From Chloroflexota bacterium (lineage in GTDB: Bacteria; Chloroflexota; Anaerolineae; UBA7937; B3-Chlor), in contig JAUWYD010000011.1 of the NCBI GenBank assembly GCA_030616025.1, positions 1-11,614 of the forward strand: a stretch of DNA of 11,614 nucleotides, written 5' to 3'. Under the pieces are notes generated by a model. That model worked only from the letters and a program-made list of their open reading frames with translations, had not been told where the DNA came from and searched no databases. This document shows positions 6,928 through 11,614 of the stretch, piece after piece (position 1 is the stretch's first letter; each line of letters starts with the position of its first letter). The position numbers and the translations under genes were made by a program.

Positions 6928-8475
6928 CTACTGCTTCAGCAAACCCTTGCGGTACTCCTCTAGACCGGGGATCGGAAGATCCACGAATCCGCCTCCTTTG
7001 CCTTCGAAGTGGCATTCCACCTCGCATGCCAAGCACTCTATACATCGCCCTCTCTTGGCGTCCTCGCGACTGACATCGAGCATCGGCCGCCCGTCCTCTA
7101 GCTTGAGAATCTGACGCACGCACGTCTCCACGCAAACCTTGCTCTCGCAGGTGTCGCAAATCGCGTGGTCATAGGTGACCGTCCCCGTCGGGCTTTCGAA
7201 GGTGTATGGCTCTCTTGAGTCGGGTCGCGGAGCCGGCATCGGCAAATCGTTGATCTTGTCTTCCTTGATCAAATTGTCCAGACGCTCGGCACAGAAGTCA
7301 GCCGTGTCGTCTTTTCCGTAGGCCTCCAGGGGAGCGGGGATTTCTGGAGCGGCCCGCTCTAGGATCTCGATGGCCTTCTCCTCCATATTGCCCCCCAATC
7401 GGATAACGGCCGGAATAGACAGTCGTTCCTCCAAGAAGGCCTTGACGAAGCCGCGCGCCGAATGGAACTGTTCCTGGCTGGCGACTCCGGACCCAGAGGC
7501 GAAATAACCATCTATGCCTGGCAATGAAAGAACTACTCTCGCCGCACGATACACCTTGGACGCTGGCGGGTTTCCGCTGGTGTCCACGTAGGTAGCCAGT
7601 TTGTAGTCGCGACTCAGCAGCGCATCCATAGACATCATGGCGCCTCCGCCACCAGCACCATGGAACCCGATGTATCCTTCTCCCTTTTCGAAGTCGTCAG
7701 CCATCTGAATGAAATAGAACGTGCCCCGATAGTCCTTTGCCTCGACCTGATAGGCGATCTTCTCCAACTCGGTCGGGGGACGGTCGAACTCGCGAGCGAT
7801 CTCAATGCCCAGATCAGGGTGACGAAAGACAGCATAGTCGTCCACAGTGATGCGACAGTCGGCGGCGTACAGTTTGCCATCCGTGGTAACAACAAGCGGG
7901 TTGATTTCTGCAGCACGAGCCTCATAGGTGCGTGCCACGTCATATAGGCTCTTGATTAGCCCTCCCAGATCCCGGAGCAGCCTGCCGCGTATTCCAACTC
8001 TGCGTACCAGGTCGCGTGCCTGATAATCTTGTAGCCCCTTGACGATGTCCACCTCAACGCGAGCCACCTTGTCCGGGTGCTCACGGGCAATCTCCTCGAT
8101 GCCCGTTCCACCCGTGCTGCTGAAGATGACGACGGGCGCTCGCGCGCGGTCGTCTATGATCACTCCGGCATAGAACTCTCGCTCGATGTCCAGCTGTTCC
8201 TCAACCAGCACCCGCTCGACGGTGAAACCCTTGACAGCCATGCCGAGCATCTGCTGGGCTATCGCCTCTGCCTCCTCAGGGTCGGCCGCCCTCTTGATGC
8301 CCCCCATGCCTGCACGACCGGTGACCCAGGCCTGGGCCTTGACCATGACCTCATCCCCTATCTCCTCAGCGATTCGCCGCGCTTCGTCCGGACTTGAGGC
8401 CACCGAGCCCTTGGGAACGGGCACTTTCCGTTTCTTCAGTAGCTCCTTACCTTGATACTCGTGAAGACGAGCCAT
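6928..8475 (-). CDS. ATP-grasp acyl-CoA synthetase beta subunit fused to a 2x[4Fe-4S]-type ferredoxin domain
   Basis: 515 residues, against about 390 for SucC. Residues 1-230 form an ATP-grasp fold: MARLHEYQGKELLKK (1-15), VKAQAWVTGRAGMGG (45-59), and metal-site residues in AEINPLVV (189-196) and AADCRITVDDYAVFRHPDL (204-222). Residues 240-400 correspond to the CoA-ligase domain (GAGGGGAMMSMDA 273-285, IRLGGNMEEKA 358-368), but the SucC NIFGGI segment is replaced by ASGSGVASQEQ (326-336). Residues about 435-490 carry eight cysteines: C440, C443, C448, C452, then C478, C481, C484, C488. The second set is a canonical CxxCxxCxxxC, so two [4Fe-4S] clusters are predicted. ATG 8475 follows a clear GGAGGAGA site. 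Together with the alpha subunit it probably makes or uses citryl-CoA or a similar acyl-CoA. Why a ligase should carry redox clusters is not explained by known family chemistry. Confidence 0.88.
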   Translation of the reverse strand: MARLHEYQGKELLKKRKVPVPKGSVASSPDEARRIAEEIGDEVMVKAQAWVTGRAGMGGIKRAADPEEAEAIAQQMLGMAVKGFTVERVLVEEQLDIEREFYAGVIIDDRARAPVVIFSSTGGTGIEEIAREHPDKVARVEVDIVKGLQDYQARDLVRRVGIRGRLLRDLGGLIKSLYDVARTYEARAAEINPLVVTTDGKLYAADCRITVDDYAVFRHPDLGIEIAREFDRPPTELEKIAYQVEAKDYRGTFYFIQMADDFEKGEGYIGFHGAGGGGAMMSMDALLSRDYKLATYVDTSGNPPASKVYRAARVVLSLPGIDGYFASGSGVASQEQFHSARGFVKAFLEERLSIPAVIRLGGNMEEKAIEILERAAPEIPAPLEAYGKDDTADFCAERLDNLIKEDKINDLPMPAPRPDSREPYTFESPTGTVTYDHAICDTCESKVCVETCVRQILKLEDGRPMLDVSREDAKRGRCIECLACEVECHFEGKGGGFVDLPIPGLEEYRKGLLKQ

Positions 8476-8665
8476 ATCTCTCCTCCATCTTCTCCAGACA
8501 ACTAAGGCCGTTGGGAGAATCTATCGCCGTCATCTGATGCAGACGACAAAGGTACCCTTGTGCGACACCGGATCAAAGGTTCCTCGAGTCCTTCGAAAGA
8601 CCCTCTTTCCAACAGCCCAGGAGCAGTAAGCAATCTTCAACGTCGATGAGACTGCTGATTCGTCG
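8476..8665 (-). other. 190-bp intergenic leader upstream of the operon
   Basis: No gene is seen here. It contains three small symmetric elements: GAAAGA-CCC-TCTTTC (8595-8609, perfect 6-bp stem), CAAAGGTACCCTTG (8547-8560, one mismatched pair) and CATCTGATG (8531-8539), the last inside a CGTC/GACG pair. None is followed by a T-run on the minus strand. I could not identify a convincing -35/-10 pair, yet this is the largest gap in the minus-strand run and the natural place for the operon promoter and an operator. Confidence 0.4.
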
Positions 8666-9334
8666 TCAGGTTTCCTTGAATTGCTTCTCCAACTGATCCA
8701 GCATTATTGCTGCCTGTACAAGCATGTCCAGTGGGTTCTTCTCACCACGGAAGTACCGGTAGTCACATGGCATGATGTCCAGAGTTTCGACCAGATCTTG
8801 ATAGCGAGTTCGCAAGGCACTCTCGCTAATGTCGTACAGTCTTGCCATCTCGTTCTGCGTGACCTGCCGGAAGTTCAACTTGCGAACCGTGTAGTCCAGG
8901 GCGGCACCCCAGGCCTCGGGCTTGCGCATGGGCAGGGTACGACGCCCAGCTGCGATGCGGAATTCCCACCACATCTGCATCGCCGCGCTGATCTCCTCTA
9001 GTGACATCCCCTGATTCGTCATGACGCGCGTAAGGGTGGATTCCACCGGGTCCATGCCTAGCTCGAAGAGCGCACGAAACCGCTGCCGGAGCCTGGTGTC
9101 AGGCTCCAGGTCGAGGAAATCCCGCAGCGAGGTAAGGGCTTCCTCCCACTGACCAAACCGGGCCCGGGCCCGCGCCAAGTTGAGGTGGTATTCAGGGTCG
9201 TCGGGCGCCAGTCGCGCGGCCTCCTTGAAACGCTTGATGGCGTCTTCTACCTCCCACTTCTCATAGCACTCTAGGCCCTCAACATTGTAGGAGGCCGCCT
9301 TTCCTTTCACATCTTCGGCTTTCCTTCTGGCCAT
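8666..9334 (-). CDS. TPR protein with TFIIB/cyclin-like helical C-terminus
   Basis: A 222-residue cytoplasmic protein with no signal peptide or membrane segment. Residues about 14-81 hold two TPR-type helical repeats (SYNVEGLECYEKWEVEDAIK, then DPEYHLNLARARARFGQWEE), suggesting protein-protein binding. Residues about 140-186 (WGAALDYTVRKLNFRQVTQ, then NEMARLYDISESALRTRYQD) look like the cyclin fold of TFIIB-type factors with its embedded helix-turn-helix, which could bind DNA or another protein. ATG 9334 has AAGGAG seven bases upstream. The gene has its own promoter (9370-9398) and is separated from the operon by 190 bp, so it may be monocistronic or the first gene of a longer transcript. I do not recognise a named family for the whole protein; a regulatory role is only a suggestion. 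Confidence 0.78.
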   Translation of the reverse strand: MARRKAEDVKGKAASYNVEGLECYEKWEVEDAIKRFKEAARLAPDDPEYHLNLARARARFGQWEEALTSLRDFLDLEPDTRLRQRFRALFELGMDPVESTLTRVMTNQGMSLEEISAAMQMWWEFRIAAGRRTLPMRKPEAWGAALDYTVRKLNFRQVTQNEMARLYDISESALRTRYQDLVETLDIMPCDYRYFRGEKNPLDMLVQAAIMLDQLEKQFKET

Positions 9335-9369
9335 ACGGCGTCTCCTTCAAGTGCTCTCCTGACAGGGCT

Positions 9370-9398
9370 ATTTTACCACATTCGCAGAGTGGAGTAAA
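9370..9398 (-). promoter_or_regulatory. Sigma70-type promoter with extended -10 for the TPR gene
   Basis: On the minus strand, TTTACT (9398-9393) and TAAAAT (9375-9370) are separated by exactly 17 bases, and TG precedes the -10 by one base (TGGTAAAAT). The start codon at 9334 lies about 35 bases downstream with a good ribosome-binding site. Confidence 0.7.
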
Positions 9399-9410
9399 GC
9401 GAGGACCGCG

Positions 9411-10295
9411 CTAATCCTCCCCCTCAAGCACGCCATCAGCGGCGAGAACCGGGTTCAATGCGGCAATGGCAACTTCCAGCATTGACTCATCGGGCTCTCG
9501 AGTGGTCAGAGTTTGCAGCGCCATGCTCGGTAGGATGAAAGCCTTGACCAGAGGATTGCTCCTGTGGTTGGCAGTGAATCTGACGAATTCGTAAGAGATG
9601 CCAGCAATCACAGGAATAAGGAGGACGCGAGAGATGATCCGCCATATCATGGGGGGGCGACCCAAGAACACAAAGATCAGGACGGAAAGCAGTACGACGA
9701 TCAGTAGAAAGCCTGTCCCGCAGCGGGCGTGGGCGGTGCTGAAGGTGCCTACACCTCTTGTGTCCAGAGGAACTCCGCTCTCGAAGGCACTGATCGTCTT
9801 GTGCTCTGCACCGTGGTAGGCGAAGACACGGCTGATGTCGGGCACCAGGCCAATCAACGACAGATACAGCAGGAGTATGAATAGCCGAATCAGTCCTTCG
9901 AGCAGGTTACTGACGAAGCCCGAAGAGATGAAGCGATCCAGGAATCCCACCAGAACAAGAGGCAACACAAAGAAAAGCGTAACACCAAAGAGGAGAGAGA
10001 AAAGCAGGGTGGCCAGGATTGCAGGAGTCGTAAGCTCCACCTCGTCCTCGGACAAGGCCACGTTGGCAGAATACATGAGAGTGCGGGTGCCCAGAACCAG
10101 GGTGTCCCAGAGGACCAGTAGCCCGCGCACGAAAGGCATCTTCCGCCACACGCTGTCGTAGATTGCGCCAGTAAGCGGCTCAGAATGAAGCACTATCTTG
10201 CCTGAGGGGTCACGCACCGCAACGGTCACGCTCTTCTGACCCCGCATCATCACACCCTCGATCACCGCTTGACCGCCGTAGTGAAAGTCTGCCAA
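9411..10295 (-). CDS. DUF1385 multi-pass membrane protein (YqhQ-like)
   Basis: A 294-residue member of the DUF1385 family, an integral membrane protein of unknown function common in Firmicutes and Chloroflexota. Diagnostic motifs are YGGQAVIEGVMMRG near the N-terminus, FAYHGAEHKTISAFESG in the middle and FTANHRSNPLVKAFILPS near the C-terminus. About four to five hydrophobic segments are visible (for example ILATLLFSLLFGVTLFFVLP, LIRLFILLLYLSLIGLV, GFLLIVVLLSVLIFVFLG, LLIPVIAGISYEF). The start chosen is TTG 10295, six bases after GAGGAG and just before the conserved YGGQ motif. ATG 10391 is in frame (326 residues) but lacks a clear ribosome-binding site and adds a basic, poorly conserved-looking extension. 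A TATGAT -10-like element lies at 10423-10418 without a good -35. The conserved histidines of YHGAEHK suggest metal binding, but no function is established. Confidence 0.88.
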   Translation of the reverse strand: MADFHYGGQAVIEGVMMRGQKSVTVAVRDPSGKIVLHSEPLTGAIYDSVWRKMPFVRGLLVLWDTLVLGTRTLMYSANVALSEDEVELTTPAILATLLFSLLFGVTLFFVLPLVLVGFLDRFISSGFVSNLLEGLIRLFILLLYLSLIGLVPDISRVFAYHGAEHKTISAFESGVPLDTRGVGTFSTAHARCGTGFLLIVVLLSVLIFVFLGRPPMIWRIISRVLLIPVIAGISYEFVRFTANHRSNPLVKAFILPSMALQTLTTREPDESMLEVAIAALNPVLAADGVLEGED

Positions 10296-10449
10296 CACCT
10301 GCTCCTCGCCAAGCACCGATTGCGCGTCGCCAACGGATTGTACACCAATGCACTCAAACGGGCAACGACGTCGGCCCAAACCCTTGCCCATCCCGGTCAG
10401 AACTTGAGGCAGGCTCTATCATATATTTGGCGCCACCAAGAGAATCATC

Positions 10450-10478
10450 TGTACATCCAACAAAGGAGATGATATAAT
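10450..10478 (+). promoter_or_regulatory. Sigma70-type promoter with extended -10 for the Nudix gene
   Basis: A perfect TATAAT at 10473-10478 preceded by TGA (extended -10, TGATATAAT) lies 17 bases after TGTACA (10450-10455), a four-of-six match to TTGACA. It ends 32 bases before the ATG at 10511. The region is shared with the divergent DUF1385 gene. Confidence 0.75.
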
Positions 10479-10510
10479 CCGACCGCACAAGGGCAGGCAA
10501 AGGTCAAGGG

Positions 10511-10999
10511 ATGCAACAGGAAACAGACCGGAAACTCGTCGCTGTCCGCACGCTCGTCTTTCAGGACGAACAAGTGCTGCTGGTGGGACATCGTTCCCCC
10601 AAGACCGGCAGAGTCTGGTGGATGGCGCCGGGAGGATTGGTGAACCGGGCGGAGCCAGCCATGGAGGCAGCAGTACGCGAGGTGAAAGAGGAAGCGGGGC
10701 TCGATGTGGAGACCGAGGGGCCGGTGTACTGGCTCGAATGGGTCTGGGAGAAATCCTACTGTCTGGAGCTGTACTTCCTGGGAAAGGTCAAGGGCGGGAG
10801 ACTAACAGTGGGCAGTGACCCAGAGCTGGACGAAGGACAGCAACAGATCTTCGATGCCCGTTTCTTCGAGTTAAATGAGTTGCAGAACTACCCCGTCTAT
10901 CCGAAAGTCTTCAGGACATTGCTGGCGGAGCACTGGCGCCAAGGCTTTCCCACAGCGGCCATGTACCTGGGCGTGGACAAGCCTGATCTACCGAGATAA
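10511..10999 (+). CDS. Nudix hydrolase
   Basis: A 162-residue cytoplasmic Nudix protein, expected to hydrolyse a nucleoside diphosphate linked to another group in a Mg/Mn-dependent way. The Nudix box is complete, G-x5-E-x7-REVKEEAGL: G42, E48, R56, E57, E60, E61, G63. The preceding strand reads LVAVRTLVFQDEQVLLVGHR (9-28). After the box come YWLEWVWEKSYCLELYFLG and a C-terminal region rich in aromatic residues (YPVYPKVFRTLLAEHW). The substrate cannot be read from sequence; the family includes ADP-ribose, dNTP, NADH and mRNA-cap type enzymes. The start at ATG 10511 has AAAGG seven bases upstream. It is transcribed divergently from the rest of the window from its own strong promoter. No functional link to the citrate operon is evident. 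Confidence 0.93.
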   Translation: MQQETDRKLVAVRTLVFQDEQVLLVGHRSPKTGRVWWMAPGGLVNRAEPAMEAAVREVKEEAGLDVETEGPVYWLEWVWEKSYCLELYFLGKVKGGRLTVGSDPELDEGQQQIFDARFFELNELQNYPVYPKVFRTLLAEHWRQGFPTAAMYLGVDKPDLPR

Positions 11000-11344
11000 C
11001 ACAACGGCGTCAAGCTCGGAACGCGATGCTGTGCAAATGAGAAGTATACTGGAAACGTGTTGAAGGACCGGCTTTCAGTCTGTTTGTGCCTTCTAGGCAC
11101 GGCATTTCAGTCCAGTGCTCTCCGTCGGGCCCTAGGTTCTCGGGGAAGGACCCCAGCTACCTGTCATACACTTGTCCACTGGGCTGCAATCTTGCGCAAA
11201 CGAGTGACACTGGCAATAGTCCGCAGCGAGTCAGGGCATGTTGAAGCTCTTTGGCGATCGCGCCCTCATACAACTCAGTAGAGAAATGACCACCATGAGG
11301 CCCCTTGGTACGAGTTCTTCTGGACAAGCTCGGTGGATGATCGC
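11000..11344 (+). other. 345-bp intergenic region, no convincing gene
   Basis: Several short open frames exist on both strands, but none has a recognisable motif together with a good ribosome-binding site. A small perfect hairpin GTGCC-TTCTA-GGCAC lies at 11086-11100, about 90 bases after the Nudix stop, with only a TTT nearby, so terminator function is doubtful. No tRNA T-arm signature is seen. It could hold remnants of the missing N-terminus of the downstream phosphoglycerate mutase, but I do not recognise any. Confidence 0.4.
11086..11100 (+). terminator. Weak hairpin, possible terminator after the Nudix gene
   Basis: A 5-bp perfect stem (GTGCC/GGCAC) with loop TTCTA lies downstream of the Nudix gene. 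It lacks a proper T-tract (ggcatttcag follows), so it is listed at low confidence. Confidence 0.2.
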
Positions 11345-11614
11345 ATGAGACACAACGGACCTGCAATGTCACAGTACGTCATGGCCGAAGCGGTGAGGGA
11401 GGCCTACGCCCGGGGCGAGGAGGACGAGCCGCTGGAACCCCTGATGCTTGTAGATGAGGAGGGGAGGCTCGTAGGCAGGATACAGGACGGAGACTACGTC
11501 ATCTTCTACAACATCAGAGGCGAGAGGGAGGTACAGCTCACCCGCTCGTTCGTCGAGGAGGGCTTCACGGAGTTCCCAACTCAGAAGGGGTTGAAGGCCA
11601 ACTTTGCCACCATG
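11345..11614 (+). CDS. gpmI: 2,3-bisphosphoglycerate-independent phosphoglycerate mutase-like, partial (right edge)
   Basis: Ninety codons run to the edge in frame. The stretch GRIQDGDYVIFYNIRGERE (44-62), followed by LTRSFVEEGFTEFP (65-78) and KANFATM (84-90), matches the middle of GpmI (typical motif DGDxVIFYNFR, then F, then xFxxMTxYD), where the transferase domain returns to the phosphatase domain. In GpmI this segment lies some 200 or more residues from the N-terminus. Here the start is ATG 11345 (GGTGG about eight bases upstream) or ATG 11369, and the frame is closed by a TAG at 11279. No LxLDGWG motif or nucleophilic-serine segment is visible upstream. Either the gene is N-terminally truncated, a pseudogene or an assembly join, or it represents a shorter family variant. 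The family identification is fairly secure; whether it is functional is open. Confidence 0.65.
   Translation, partial: MRHNGPAMSQYVMAEAVREAYARGEEDEPLEPLMLVDEEGRLVGRIQDGDYVIFYNIRGEREVQLTRSFVEEGFTEFPTQKGLKANFATM

Noticed and set aside
11045..11050. TATACT as a -10 element for the right-edge gene
   Set aside because: No -35-like hexamer at the proper distance, and it lies about 295 bases from the start codon.
11000..11344. tRNA or small RNA gene in the intergenic region
   Set aside because: No GTTCRAnnC-type T-arm, acceptor pairing or CCA end found on either strand by eye.
11157..11372. Minus-strand frame of 71 codons in the right-hand intergenic region
   Set aside because: No recognisable motif or good ribosome-binding site, and it overlaps the start of the phosphoglycerate mutase-like frame.

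Overview
The window is bacterial chromosomal DNA, moderately GC-rich, with tightly packed genes. Ten genes run right to left from about 10.3 kb to the left edge. Two run left to right at the right edge. I see no mobile element, CRISPR array or RNA gene. Sigma70-type promoters (two with an extended -10), a DUF1385 membrane protein and a GpmI-type phosphoglycerate mutase fragment indicate a bacterium. The style of the enzymes (archaeal-like two-subunit aconitase-family dehydratases, a short citrate-synthase-fold lyase) would fit an anaerobic or deep-branching lineage such as Chloroflexota, but that placement is a low-confidence guess.

Core region, 8475 down to 1 (minus strand). Nine genes lie in a probable operon with gaps of 3 to about 75 bp. 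They are an ATP-grasp acyl-CoA synthetase beta subunit with a C-terminal eight-cysteine ferredoxin-like domain, its CoA-binding/phosphohistidine alpha subunit, a 259-residue citrate-synthase-fold protein of citryl-CoA lyase type, an HD-domain phosphohydrolase, two consecutive large/small pairs of aconitase-family dehydratases, and an isocitrate/isopropylmalate-type dehydrogenase cut by the left edge. The simplest joint reading is one reversible route: acetyl-CoA + oxaloacetate <-> citryl-CoA (lyase) <-> citrate, coupled to nucleotide phosphorylation (synthetase), <-> aconitate <-> isocitrate (dehydratases) <-> 2-oxoglutarate + CO2 (dehydrogenase). Synthetase plus lyase would be the two-enzyme equivalent of ATP-citrate lyase known from Hydrogenobacter. 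The pathway could run reductively (rTCA-type citrate cleavage) or oxidatively, making citrate with energy conservation. Substrates are inferred. The dehydratase small-subunit loops and the dehydrogenase specificity helix do not carry the classical tricarboxylate signatures, so a related 2- or 3-hydroxyacid pathway remains possible.

The most unusual element is the fusion of two predicted [4Fe-4S] clusters to the synthetase beta subunit. A second notable element is a 27-bp perfect palindrome in the gap between the synthetase alpha and lyase genes.

Upstream region, 8476-10510. A 190-bp intergenic leader with small inverted repeats precedes the operon. Before it lie a TPR protein with a TFIIB/cyclin-like C-terminal segment and its own promoter, then a DUF1385 multi-pass membrane protein. 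A divergent intergenic region follows, with a strong extended -10 promoter reading into a Nudix hydrolase (10511-10999, plus strand).

Right edge. About 345 bp without a convincing gene precede a reading frame (11345 to edge) that matches the middle of 2,3-bisphosphoglycerate-independent phosphoglycerate mutase. The N-terminal part that normally carries the nucleophilic serine is not seen upstream.
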